This document shows positions 1 through 7,458 of a stretch of DNA of 64,000 nt, one piece after another. Numbering within the stretch: position 1 is the first letter of the stretch; each line of letters begins with the position of its first letter. Origin of the DNA: an uncultured Paracoccaceae bacterium (GTDB lineage: Bacteria; Pseudomonadota; Alphaproteobacteria; Rhodobacterales; Rhodobacteraceae); the NCBI GenBank assembly GCA_947498985.1, contig CANMMF010000003.1, positions 372,001 to 436,000 on the forward strand, written 5' to 3'. A program made the position numbers and the translations under genes. A model generated the notes under the pieces. That model made no database searches. It saw nothing but the letters and a program-made list of their open reading frames with translations, and was not told the DNA's origin.

Positions 1-173
1 TGTTCGGTCACGTCATGGGCCGCGAGCATCGGGCGGTAATGCTCCATCAGCGCTTCGCGTGCGCGCAACAGCGCAATCGGCAGCGCGCGCCGCGTGTCCT
101 GAAGGTCGAGCGTCTGAACCACCGGGCGATCCACTGCCTTGTTCTCAGCCTCTGTCTGATCCAGCTTGGACAA
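1..173 (-). CDS. hpaR: MarR-family regulator, HpaR-like (N-terminal part, cut by window edge)
   Basis: An open frame on the minus strand runs off the left edge. The visible residues include ALPIALLRAREALMEHYRP followed by MLAAHDVTEQ, which matches the first helix and TEQ motif of the homoprotocatechuate-degradation repressor HpaR (MarR superfamily). There is no in-frame ATG; the most plausible start is the TTG at 173, giving MSKLDQTEAENKAVDRP. It is divergent from the decarboxylase gene at 249, so the 75-bp gap probably holds both promoters. The winged helix that would confirm the assignment lies outside the window. The family call is fairly secure; the regulated pathway is inferred from family knowledge only. 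Confidence 0.7.
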   Translation of the reverse strand, partial: MSKLDQTEAENKAVDRPVVQTLDLQDTRRALPIALLRAREALMEHYRPMLAAHDVTE

Positions 174-248
174 AACCGGTGGTTTGACAAGGCTTTCTTC
201 GGGTAACCTGCAATTTGTCCGGGGGCATCCGGCGACATGGGAGAAAAC

Positions 249-1640
249 ATGACACCTGAGGATTTCGAAAGCTGGTCGCGGCGCGCAGCGGAATGGGGCG
301 CGCGGTATCGCGCCGGTCTGCGCGACAAGCCGGTGCGCGCACAGACCCGCCCGGGCGAGATCTATCAGGCGGTGCCGCCGATGCCGCCGATGGAGGGCGA
401 GGCGCTGGAGCGGATCTTCGAGGATTTCGAGCGCATCATCGCGCCGGGTATGACCCATTGGCAGCATCCGCGCTTCTTTGCCTATTTCCCGGCCAATGCC
501 GCGCCGGTCTCGGTGCTGGCGGAGTATCTGGTGACCGCGATGGCGGCGCAATGCATGCTCTGGCAGACCTCGCCTGCGGCAACCGAGCTCGAGACGCGGA
601 TGATGGAGTGGCTGCGCGACGCGATCGGCCTGCCGGAGGTCTTCAAGGGGGTGATCCAGGACAGCGCGTCCTCGGCGACGCTGGCCGCGACCCTGGTGAT
701 GCGCGAGCGCGCGCTGGGCTGGCAGGGCAACACCAGGGGGCTGTGCGCGCATCCGCAGCTGCGGGTCTATTGCTCGGCCGAAGTGCATACCAGCGTGGAC
801 CGCGCGCTCTGGGTGTCGGGGATCGGCACCGACAATCTGGTGCGCATCCCGACCATGGGGCCGCGGCACGGCATCGACCCGCAGGCGCTGGAGGCCGCGA
901 TCACCGCGGACCGTGCAGCAGGCCATCTGCCTGCCGGTCTGATCGCCTGCACCGGCGGCACCAGCATCGGCGCCTGCGACGATCTCGGCGCGGTGATTGC
1001 GGTGGCGCAGAGCCACGGGCTTTACACTCATGTGGACGCGGCCTGGGCCGGGGCGGCGATGATCTGCCCGGAGTTTCGCGAACTCTGGGGCGGGGTCGAG
1101 GCCGCCGACAGCGTTGTCTTCAACCCGCATAAATGGCTGGGGGCCAGCTTTGACTGCTCCGCGCATCTGGTGCGCGATCCCGAGGCGCTGGTGCGCACCC
1201 TGGCGATCCAGCCGGAATTCCTCAAGACCCAGGGCCATGACGGGATCGTGAATTACTCGGAATGGTCGATTCCGCTGGGCCGCCGTTTCCGGGCGCTGAA
1301 ACTGTGGTTCCTGATGCGGTTTCACGGGCTGGAGGGGCTGCGCGGCATGATCCGCAACCATGTACGCTGGGCCGGGGATCTGTGCGAGAAGCTGCGCGCG
1401 GTGGACGGGATCGAGATCGTGACCGAACCGGTGCTGTCGCTTTTCACCTTTGCCCTGCAGGACGAGGCGCGCACGCGGGCGCTGGTGCAGGCGATCAATG
1501 ATGACGGTCGGATCTACCTGACGCAGACCGCGGTTGCGGGGCGTTTCGCGATCCGGTTCCAGGCGGGGTCGTTCGAGATGGAGGAGCGCGATGCGGAGAT
1601 GGCGTTCGATGTGATCACCGAACTGGCCGCGCGTGTGTAG
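249..1640 (+). CDS. PLP-dependent group II decarboxylase (aromatic-L-amino-acid decarboxylase family)
   Basis: The 463-residue protein has the architecture of DOPA/tryptophan/tyrosine decarboxylases. An N-terminal region contains HPRFFAYFPA, a cofactor site contains HVDAAWAG, and the PLP Schiff-base lysine lies in FNPHKWLG at about residue 295. It should decarboxylate an aromatic amino acid to its amine and CO2 in the cytoplasm; the exact substrate cannot be read from sequence. I prefer the ATG at 249 because GGGAGA lies 5 bp upstream; an in-frame ATG at 237 would add four residues. It is divergent from the HpaR-like gene, which may link it to aromatic amine or hydroxyphenylacetate metabolism (inference). 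Confidence 0.88.
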   Translation: MTPEDFESWSRRAAEWGARYRAGLRDKPVRAQTRPGEIYQAVPPMPPMEGEALERIFEDFERIIAPGMTHWQHPRFFAYFPANAAPVSVLAEYLVTAMAAQCMLWQTSPAATELETRMMEWLRDAIGLPEVFKGVIQDSASSATLAATLVMRERALGWQGNTRGLCAHPQLRVYCSAEVHTSVDRALWVSGIGTDNLVRIPTMGPRHGIDPQALEAAITADRAAGHLPAGLIACTGGTSIGACDDLGAVIAVAQSHGLYTHVDAAWAGAAMICPEFRELWGGVEAADSVVFNPHKWLGASFDCSAHLVRDPEALVRTLAIQPEFLKTQGHDGIVNYSEWSIPLGRRFRALKLWFLMRFHGLEGLRGMIRNHVRWAGDLCEKLRAVDGIEIVTEPVLSLFTFALQDEARTRALVQAINDDGRIYLTQTAVAGRFAIRFQAGSFEMEERDAEMAFDVITELAARV

Positions 1641-1649
1641 AGGCTTGGT

Positions 1650-1674
1650 ATCGGATCGCCTTCGGCGATCCGAT
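1650..1674 (+). terminator. Perfect hairpin after the decarboxylase gene
   Basis: ATCGGATCGCC, loop TTC, then GGCGATCCGAT forms a perfect 11-bp stem starting 10 bp after the stop codon. There is no strong T tract, so it may end transcription inefficiently or protect the mRNA 3' end. It lies between convergent genes and could serve either strand. Confidence 0.55.
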
Positions 1675-1679
1675 CCGTT

Positions 1680-1712
1680 GGGGGGCAGCCCCCCCCCAGA
1701 CCCCCGAAGTTC
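1680..1712. repeat. GC-rich stem-loop repeat element, copy 1
   Basis: GGGGGGC-A-GCCCCCC is followed by AGACCCCCGAAGTT. The arrangement (G-rich/C-rich hairpin, then CCCCCGAAGT) recurs at 17974-18038 and, inverted, inside urtC near 57991. I recognise this as a type of intergenic element common in Rhodobacteraceae. It may act as a terminator or mRNA-end structure. Confidence 0.45.
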
Positions 1713-1776
1713 AGCGGCAAGATGACGGTCTTTCGCGGAGCGCCTCGAGGCCGCGGCTGCACATCCGCCGCAACCT

Positions 1777-2532
1777 TTACCGGGCGTAGTCGCTGCCGTC
1801 GGCGTCCAGAAGCAGTTTGATCTCTGCCAGGTGCCGGTCGGCCTGCTCGGGGTAGGTTTCGATCTCGGCGGCGGTTTTTTCGGCGATCTCGTCGGAGAGC
1901 ACATCGAGCGGCTGGCCTGTCTGCAGCGCGCGGATATAGGTCTCGGCGGCGCGCTCGAAATAATAGAGCCGGTTGAACGTCTCGGCCACTGTGTCGCCGA
2001 TCACCATGACGCCGTGATTGCCCATCACCATGACCTTCTGGCGCGGATCGCTGAACAGCGCGGCGCAGCGTTCGCCCTCCTCCTCGAAGGCCAGCCCGCC
2101 ATAATGCTCGTCGATCACCACGCGGTCAAAGAACATCGCGCAGTTCTGGTCGATCGGCGGCAGGCGCTTGTCCTTGAGACAGGCGAGCACCGTGGCGTGA
2201 ACCGAGTGCACATGCATCGCGCAGCGGGCGTGCGGGCAGGCGCGGTGCAGACCGCCATGCAGCCCCCAGGCGGTGGGATCGGGCGCGCCGGGTCTGGACA
2301 GGGTGTCGGGGTCGTTGGCATCGACCTCGATCAGGTCCGAGGCGCGGATCCGTCCGAAATGCATCTGGTTGGGGTTCATCAGGAACCGCGTGCCGTCCTC
2401 GTTGATCGAGAGGCTGAAATGGTTCGCCACCGCCTCGTGGAAATTCAGCCGGTAGGTCCAGCGGAACGCGGCGGCCATGTCGACGCGCTCGGCCCAGTGG
2501 GTGAGATTGGCGGTATTTTGCGGTGCGTTCAT
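1777..2532 (-). CDS. Class II aldolase/adducin family protein
   Basis: The 251-residue protein has the class II aldolase fold. VANHFSLSINEDG lies near the phosphate-binding loop. The metal-binding histidines appear in HVHSVHA, and a third in the GNHGVMVIGDTVAE segment. Relatives (fuculose-1-phosphate aldolase, ribulose-5-phosphate epimerase, adducin head domains) use Zn2+ to cleave or epimerise sugar phosphates, but this subgroup of about 250 residues has no settled substrate. It is transcribed convergently with the decarboxylase and followed upstream by the topoisomerase gene on the same strand, with a 53-bp gap. Function beyond the family is not assigned. Confidence 0.85.
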   Translation of the reverse strand: MNAPQNTANLTHWAERVDMAAAFRWTYRLNFHEAVANHFSLSINEDGTRFLMNPNQMHFGRIRASDLIEVDANDPDTLSRPGAPDPTAWGLHGGLHRACPHARCAMHVHSVHATVLACLKDKRLPPIDQNCAMFFDRVVIDEHYGGLAFEEEGERCAALFSDPRQKVMVMGNHGVMVIGDTVAETFNRLYYFERAAETYIRALQTGQPLDVLSDEIAEKTAAEIETYPEQADRHLAEIKLLLDADGSDYAR

Positions 2533-2585
2533 GGGCCCCTCCCTGTGGTTGGCTGCATTGCAGGGGGGCGGGCCGGTCTTGTCAA

Positions 2586-3575
2586 TCAGTTCCGGCGCAG
2601 AAGGTGCAAGAGCCGCGCTTCGGAAAGCCGCAACCCGGCCCGTTCCGGCGCATCCGCAAGCAGTGCCGCGCGCGCCGCGGGGGCCTTTTCGCTGAGCGCG
2701 ATCACATCGGGATGGATATAGGAGCTGCGCGCGATGGCGGGGGTGTTGTGCAAGCGCTCGGACGCGGCCTCGGCCATGGCCTTGATGGTGAGGGCTGCGT
2801 CTTTTGCAGCCACCTCCATCGCGGCGGCGGAGCCGTTCCAGGTGCGAAAGGTCTTGGCGGTCAGCTGCGGATCGCCTGTGAACTGCGCCAGCACGCCGTT
2901 CACCATGTCCGAGGTCACATGCCGCGCGGCACCGCTCTCGTCGGTCCAGCTGACCAGCTGCGGCCCCGGCAGATCGTCGAGCCGCGCCAGCGTGCGGTTG
3001 AGCGTGGCGTCGCGCAGCGTCTTGACCACCTTGTCGCCGCCCTTGGCGCGGTAACGCAGCACCAGCCTGTCGCCCTCGAGATGCAGGTGCCGCGATTGCA
3101 GCGTTGTGGCGCCGAAGGTGCGGTTCTCGCGCGCATAGGCGAGGCTGCCCACCCGCAGGCAGGCGCGGTCGATCAGCGCAAGGATGGCGGCGGTGGCAAA
3201 CTCTTCGTCTCCGGGGCAGCCCTCGCGCAGGTCGCGCAGGATGCGGCGGCGCAGGCCGGGCAGGGCCTCTCCGAAATCGGCCAGACGGTCGAACTTGCAG
3301 CGCTCGCGGAAGGCGCGCCAGTCGGGATGGTAGCGGTATTGCTTGCGTGCCCGTGCGTCGCGCCCGGTGGCCTGCAGATGGCCCTGCGGCTCGGGGCTGA
3401 TCCAGACGTCCTCATAGGCGGGCGGCACGGCGAGCGCGGCGATGCGGCGGCGTTCGCCCGTCTGCTCGATCCGCGTGCCGTCGGGCGCGATATAGCTGAA
3501 GCCGCGGCCCTGCCGTCTGCGGCGGATGCCGGGGCGGTCATCGGGGTAATAGATCAGATCGGGGGCGGCGGGCAT
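2586..3575 (-). CDS. DNA topoisomerase IB
   Basis: A 329-residue protein of the bacterial/poxvirus type IB topoisomerase family, which relaxes supercoils by transient 3'-phosphotyrosyl nicking. Diagnostic segments in order are the N-terminal DNA-binding part with GTRIEQ and PPAYEDVWISP, the catalytic core with RVGSLAYARENRTFGATTL and YRAKGGDKVV, KTFRTWNGS, and the nucleophile Tyr at about residue 286 in RSSYIHPDV. I start at MPAAPDL (3575); an upstream extension rich in Arg/Pro looks like non-coding read-through. The role in bacteria that already have topoisomerase I and gyrase is poorly defined. Confidence 0.9.
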   Translation of the reverse strand: MPAAPDLIYYPDDRPGIRRRRQGRGFSYIAPDGTRIEQTGERRRIAALAVPPAYEDVWISPEPQGHLQATGRDARARKQYRYHPDWRAFRERCKFDRLADFGEALPGLRRRILRDLREGCPGDEEFATAAILALIDRACLRVGSLAYARENRTFGATTLQSRHLHLEGDRLVLRYRAKGGDKVVKTLRDATLNRTLARLDDLPGPQLVSWTDESGAARHVTSDMVNGVLAQFTGDPQLTAKTFRTWNGSAAAMEVAAKDAALTIKAMAEAASERLHNTPAIARSSYIHPDVIALSEKAPAARAALLADAPERAGLRLSEARLLHLLRRN

Positions 3576-3621
3576 GGTGAGGCAACGCCGGGCGGGCCGG
3601 CGCGGTTCCGCGCGCGCGCTT

Positions 3622-4041
3622 TCAGAGCGGTGCGGACGGCACCCAGGCATAGCCGTCGGGGCAGAGCAGATAGGCCTCGCGCAACCCGTGAGGCTTGTCG
3701 GTGGGCGGTTGCAGGATCGTCATGCCGGCCGCCTCCGCCCGCCCGGCGGCGACGTCCGGGTCGGTGTCATAGAGCCGCAGCTCCACCCCGGCGCCGCGTG
3801 GCGGGTTCTCCGGCAGGAACGAAAGATAGGGGTTCGAGGCATAGGTGGCGTCGCCATGCAGCTGGAACACCGCCTCGCCATAGCGCAGGATCGCGAAATC
3901 CGCGCTGATGCGATGCGCCGACATATCGAACACCGCCTGCAGCATCCGGCATTGCGCATCCACGTCGCGCACCAGGATATTGAGCCCGATGCCGCGCAGC
4001 GATGCGCCAAACGCCGCCGCCGTGACCGTTTCATAATCCAT
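3622..4041 (-). CDS. VOC-superfamily (glyoxalase/bleomycin-resistance-like) protein
   Basis: The 139-residue protein has one vicinal-oxygen-chelate module: a strand IGLNILVRDVDAQCRML, a central FAILRYGEAVFQLHGDA, and a C-terminal half with GVELRLYDTDPDVAAGRAEAAG and LLCPDGYAWVPSAPL. VOC proteins act as metal-dependent lyases, isomerases, dioxygenases or binding proteins. The substrate is not identifiable here. The chosen start MDYETV (4041) fits the domain; an upstream M would add a non-homologous-looking tail. It is divergent from the AMP nucleosidase gene, with 86 bp between the starts, and lies 46 bp upstream of topoisomerase IB on the same strand. Confidence 0.8.
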   Translation of the reverse strand: MDYETVTAAAFGASLRGIGLNILVRDVDAQCRMLQAVFDMSAHRISADFAILRYGEAVFQLHGDATYASNPYLSFLPENPPRGAGVELRLYDTDPDVAAGRAEAAGMTILQPPTDKPHGLREAYLLCPDGYAWVPSAPL

Positions 4042-4127
4042 CCCGCGTCCTTTCGCTGGCGGAGCCGCTTGAACCCGCCCCGTCAAACTGTCACTTTGCG
4101 CCACAAAACAATACGCGGACAAGCGCC

Positions 4128-5615
4128 ATGCAGGATTCCCCCGAAGAGTTTCAGATCCTCACGCCCGAGACCCCTCCGGGCGAGATCGATTTCGACGATC
4201 CCGCAGCGGCGGTGGACCGGCTGTGCGTGCTTTACGACACCGCGACAGGATTTCTCTGCGACCGGTTCACGCAAGCGATGGAGCAGGGGCGCCCAGGGCG
4301 CCGCTACCGTGCCTATTATCCGGAGATCCGGATCACCACGCTGACCCATGCCAAGGTTGACAGCCGGTTGAGCTTTGGTCACGTCACGGGGCCCGGCACC
4401 TATGCGGCCTCGGTCACGCGGCCCGACATGTTCCGGCATTACCTCAAGCAGCAGATCGGGCTCCTGATCGCCAATCACGGCGTCACGGTGCAGATCAGCT
4501 GGTCGGCCACGCCGATGCCGGTGCATTTTGCCGTCTCGCAGCGCGGCGGGGTCACCGTGCCGCAGGAGGGGGCGGCCGATTTTGTCCTGCGCGACGTCTT
4601 TGACGTGCCCGATCTGGCCAGCACCAACGACCATATCGTGAACGGGGTGGCCGAGCCGGCCGAGGACGGCGCACATCCGCTGGCGCCCTTCACCGCGCAG
4701 CGGATCGACTACAGCCTCGCGCGGCTCTCGCATTATACCGCGACCGAGCCGCATCATTTCCAGAACCACGTGCTGTTTACCAACTACCAGTTCTATGTGA
4801 GCGAGTTCGAGGCCTACGCCCGAGCGCAGCTGGCCGACCCCGAGAGCGGCTACACCAGCTTCGTGTCGACCGGCAATGTGGAGATCACCGACCCCGAGGC
4901 GCCGATCGCCGAAAGCCTCAAGATGCCGCAGATGCCGACCTATCATCTCAAGCGCCGCAACGGCGCGGGGATCACGCTGGTCAATATCGGGGTCGGGCCC
5001 TCCAACGCCAAGACCGCGACCGACCATATCGCCGTGCTGCGCCCGCATGCCTGGATCATGGTCGGCCATTGCGCGGGGTTGCGCAATTCGCAGAGCCTGG
5101 GGGATTTTGTGCTGGCGCACGCCTATCTGCGCGAAGACCGGGTGCTTGACGACGATCTGCCGGTCTGGGTGCCGATCCCGGCGCTGGCGGAGATCCAGAT
5201 CGCGCTGGAGCAGGCAGTGGCCGTCGAAACCCAGCTCGAAGGTTATGACCTCAAGCGCGTGATGCGGACCGGCACGGTGGCCAGCGTCGACAACCGCAAC
5301 TGGGAGTTGCGCGAGCACACCGGTCCGGTGCAGCGGCTGAGCCAGAGCCGGGCGATTGCGCTCGACATGGAAAGCGCCACCATCGCGGCCAACGGGTTCC
5401 GCTTCAGGGTGCCCTACGGCACGCTGCTTTGCGTCTCCGACAAGCCCCTGCATGGCGAGCTGAAACTGCCCGGAATGGCCTCTGATTTCTATAAAACGCA
5501 GGTCGCGCGGCACCTGATGATCGGGATTCGCGCGATGGAATCGCTGCGCGAAATGCCGCTGGAACGCATCCATAGCCGTAAATTGCGCTCGTTTGAGGAA
5601 ACGGCGTTCCTGTGA
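4128..5615 (+). CDS. amn: AMP nucleosidase
   Basis: The 495-residue protein fits AMP nucleosidase, which hydrolyses AMP to adenine and ribose 5-phosphate and helps set adenylate pools. The N-terminal half has the Amn-specific domain (YYPEIRITT, SRLSFGHVTGPG). The C-terminal half has the nucleoside-phosphorylase fold, with GPSNAKTATDHIAVLRPHAW, VGHCAGLRNSQSLGDFVLAH, and the base/ribose-binding ALDMESATIAANGFRFRVPYG plus LCVSDKPLHGE. Length matches the family. The adenine it releases could feed an adenine deaminase such as the one encoded at 44049-45824 (inference). Confidence 0.93.
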   Translation: MQDSPEEFQILTPETPPGEIDFDDPAAAVDRLCVLYDTATGFLCDRFTQAMEQGRPGRRYRAYYPEIRITTLTHAKVDSRLSFGHVTGPGTYAASVTRPDMFRHYLKQQIGLLIANHGVTVQISWSATPMPVHFAVSQRGGVTVPQEGAADFVLRDVFDVPDLASTNDHIVNGVAEPAEDGAHPLAPFTAQRIDYSLARLSHYTATEPHHFQNHVLFTNYQFYVSEFEAYARAQLADPESGYTSFVSTGNVEITDPEAPIAESLKMPQMPTYHLKRRNGAGITLVNIGVGPSNAKTATDHIAVLRPHAWIMVGHCAGLRNSQSLGDFVLAHAYLREDRVLDDDLPVWVPIPALAEIQIALEQAVAVETQLEGYDLKRVMRTGTVASVDNRNWELREHTGPVQRLSQSRAIALDMESATIAANGFRFRVPYGTLLCVSDKPLHGELKLPGMASDFYKTQVARHLMIGIRAMESLREMPLERIHSRKLRSFEETAFL

Positions 5616-5671
5616 CGCGGCGGAAACCGGCCCAAAATCACCGAAATTCGCCGGATTTGTGCCACTAATCG

Positions 5672-5700
5672 TTGTGTTTTACCGCTACATCCGGTTTAAA
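5672..5700 (+). promoter_or_regulatory. Putative sigma-70-type promoter for the HU gene
   Basis: TTGTGT at 5672-5677, a 17-bp spacer and TTTAAA at 5695-5700 lie 48 bp upstream of the preferred HU start. The surrounding 130 bp are locally AT-richer than flanking genes. Found by eye; no transcript evidence. Confidence 0.4.
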
Positions 5701-5747
5701 TGCCCGCCAGAGGCCCAAAGGGATGGGCAGTGAAGGAGACCATTGAA

Positions 5748-6035
5748 ATGGCAAAACCGATGACAAAAACCCAGCTGGTCGCAGCTCTGGCTGAAAAGAT
5801 GGATGCCGACAAGAAGACCGCGGGCACCGCGATCGACAGCATCGTCGAGATCATCACGTCCGAAGTGTCCGGCGGCGGTGCCGTGACCCTTCCCGGCGTT
5901 GGCAAGATCTACTGCCGCGAGCGCCCCGAGCGCATGGTGCGCAATCCCGCCACGGGCGAGCAGTTCAAGAAAGAAGCCGACAAGCAGGTCAAGATGACCA
6001 TCGCGAAGGCACTGAAGGACAGCGTCAACAGCTGA
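5748..6035 (+). CDS. hup: HU family DNA-binding protein
   Basis: The 95-residue basic protein has the full HU fold: a helical start MTKTQLVAALAEKM, DKKTAGTAIDSIVEIITSEV, the GGAVTLPGVGKIYCRERPER beta region, and the DNA-binding arm around MVRNPATGEQF. HU compacts and bends DNA in the nucleoid. The start MAKPMTKTQ is favoured by the AAGGAG box 11 bp upstream; the frame stays open for 16 more codons. One cysteine (IYCRE) sits where many HU proteins have a different residue. It stands alone, with its own promoter-like sequence and a strong terminator. HU and IHF relatives overlap in sequence, but HU fits best. Confidence 0.93.
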   Translation: MAKPMTKTQLVAALAEKMDADKKTAGTAIDSIVEIITSEVSGGGAVTLPGVGKIYCRERPERMVRNPATGEQFKKEADKQVKMTIAKALKDSVNS

Positions 6036-6055
6036 TCCTCGCGGATCGTTTCCGG

Positions 6056-6082
6056 AAAAGGGTCGCCTTGGCGGCCCTTTTT
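6056..6082 (+). terminator. Rho-independent terminator after HU
   Basis: AAAAGGGTCGCC, loop TT, then GGCGGCCCTTTTT: a 10-bp stem with one G-T pair followed by five Ts, 20 bp after the HU stop. This is the clearest intrinsic terminator in the window. Confidence 0.85.
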
Positions 6083-6151
6083 GTTTGCCCGGTGCCTGGG
6101 CGCGCGGTGGGTGGCGCGGACCGGGCAGGGTCGATGTCGTCGCCTGCGGGA

Positions 6152-6847
6152 TCAAGGCGCCAGACAGGCCGCTGCCGCCGCCTCGCCCCAGAGCCGGTAG
6201 ATCTCCGGGCCGGGGTGAAAGCCGTCGGCGGCCATCAGCGCCGGATCCAGCGGCAGATCGAGCGCCAGAAGCCGCGCTTCGGGGCATCGGGCCACGAGCC
6301 CGTCCAGCGTGGCGGCAAATCGATCCGCCCGCGCGCCCAACACCCGGCGCAAGGGCGAGGGCAGCAGCGGAAAAGTCCCCAGCGGCGGCACGCCGGTCAT
6401 CACCACCCGCGCGGCGCCGTGATGCGCTGTCAGCCGCGCCAGCAACGCCTCGCTGTCCCGCGTCCAGCGCGCAAGCGGCACACCGTTCTTGACGTCATTG
6501 ACCCCCAGCGCGGTCACCACCATGTCGAACCGCGCGTCGCCCAGCACCTGCAGCCGGTCCAACGCGTTGGCCGTGGTGTCGCCGCAGCGCGCCAGAAGAC
6601 GCCAGTCGACGCGGTGATGCGCGGCCAGAGTTCTGACGACATGACCGGCCAGCGCGTCCTGCTGATCCGCCACCCCGACACCGGCGGCAGAGCTGTCGCC
6701 GAGAATCAGCAGGCGCAGCGGCGGGCCATCGCCCGCGCGCCCCTCGCGCGGCCCCGCGGCTTCGCTCAGGCGCGCGGCACGCATCCGCACCCAGAGCGCC
6801 TGGGGAACAAGGACGGGTAGCAGGGCGGTGGTGGCAAGCGGACTCAT
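6152..6847 (-). CDS. SGNH/GDSL-family hydrolase
   Basis: The 231-residue protein has the SGNH esterase/lipase blocks: LLILGDSSAAGVG (block I with the nucleophilic Ser), the Gly of RCGDTTAN (block II), ALGVNDVKNG (block III Asn) and ADGFHPG (block V Asp-His). An N-terminal hydrophobic stretch (TTALLPVLVPQALWV) could be a membrane anchor or signal. Family members deacylate or de-esterify lipids, carbohydrates or thioesters; the substrate is unknown. I start at MSPLATT (6847), because the preceding residues are Pro/Arg-rich and not domain-like. Convergent with HU. Confidence 0.85.
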   Translation of the reverse strand: MSPLATTALLPVLVPQALWVRMRAARLSEAAGPREGRAGDGPPLRLLILGDSSAAGVGVADQQDALAGHVVRTLAAHHRVDWRLLARCGDTTANALDRLQVLGDARFDMVVTALGVNDVKNGVPLARWTRDSEALLARLTAHHGAARVVMTGVPPLGTFPLLPSPLRRVLGARADRFAATLDGLVARCPEARLLALDLPLDPALMAADGFHPGPEIYRLWGEAAAAACLAP

Positions 6848-6963
6848 GTTACCCGAGGTAGGCGCGCGCGGCGCGTGCGGCAAGGGGGCCGCTCATCCGC
6901 CCTGATGGGCGGCCTCGCAAAACCGCGCGGGGCCTTGCAAGACGCGTCGCGGCGGGCCAGAGT

Positions 6964-7458
6964 TCAGCGGAACGGATACATCCAGACCCGATAGTCCCTG
7001 ACCAGCTCATGCGCCTTTTCAATCTCGTCCGCCGACATTTTCTTGATCACCTCCTCGACCGAGATCGCCGCGTCGGGATCGCCGCCGATGGTGCTCAGCT
7101 GGTACCACAGGAAGGCGCGCACCAGATCCGGCGCCGGCATGCCGAGGCCCAGCTCGTAATACCAGCCGACACCGGACTGCGCGCCGGGATGGCCTTTCAT
7201 GGCAGAGCGCAGATACCAGTCAAAGGCCCGCACATGATCCTGCGCCACGCCCAGCCCCAGCGCGTACATCACGCCGATCAGCTCTTCGGCATCGGCATTT
7301 CCGGAGCGCGCCAGCGGCTCCAGCGCGGTGCGGGCCTCCTCAAAGCGGTTGGCCTCCATCAGATCGCGCGCCTCTTCCAGACGCGAGGCCGCGGCGGGCA
7401 GGGCCAGCAGCATCGCAAGCGCCGCCAAAAGGCATCGCGGGGCAGGCATCTGGCGCAT
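6964..7458 (-). CDS. Secreted Sel1-repeat (TPR-like) protein
   Basis: The 164-residue protein begins with a typical signal peptide (CLLAALAMLLALPAAAS) and carries about three Sel1-like repeats: FEEARTALEPLARSGNADAEELIGVMYALGLGV, then DHVRAFDWYLRSAMKGHPGAQSGVGWYYELGLG, then a diverged unit. Such solenoids mediate protein-protein contacts, here presumably in the periplasm. The start ATG at 7458 has AAGGAGG 6 bp upstream. The gene is divergent from, and its 5' end overlaps, the likely start region of the di-haem peroxidase at 7450. The partner protein is unknown. Confidence 0.82.
   Translation of the reverse strand: MRQMPAPRCLLAALAMLLALPAAASRLEEARDLMEANRFEEARTALEPLARSGNADAEELIGVMYALGLGVAQDHVRAFDWYLRSAMKGHPGAQSGVGWYYELGLGMPAPDLVRAFLWYQLSTIGGDPDAAISVEEVIKKMSADEIEKAHELVRDYRVWMYPFR

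Noticed and set aside
4083-5573. Long open frame antisense to AMP nucleosidase
   Set aside because: It has His/Arg/Gly-rich, low-complexity composition typical of antisense frames in high-GC genes, with no recognisable domain; the sense frame is a clear AMP nucleosidase.
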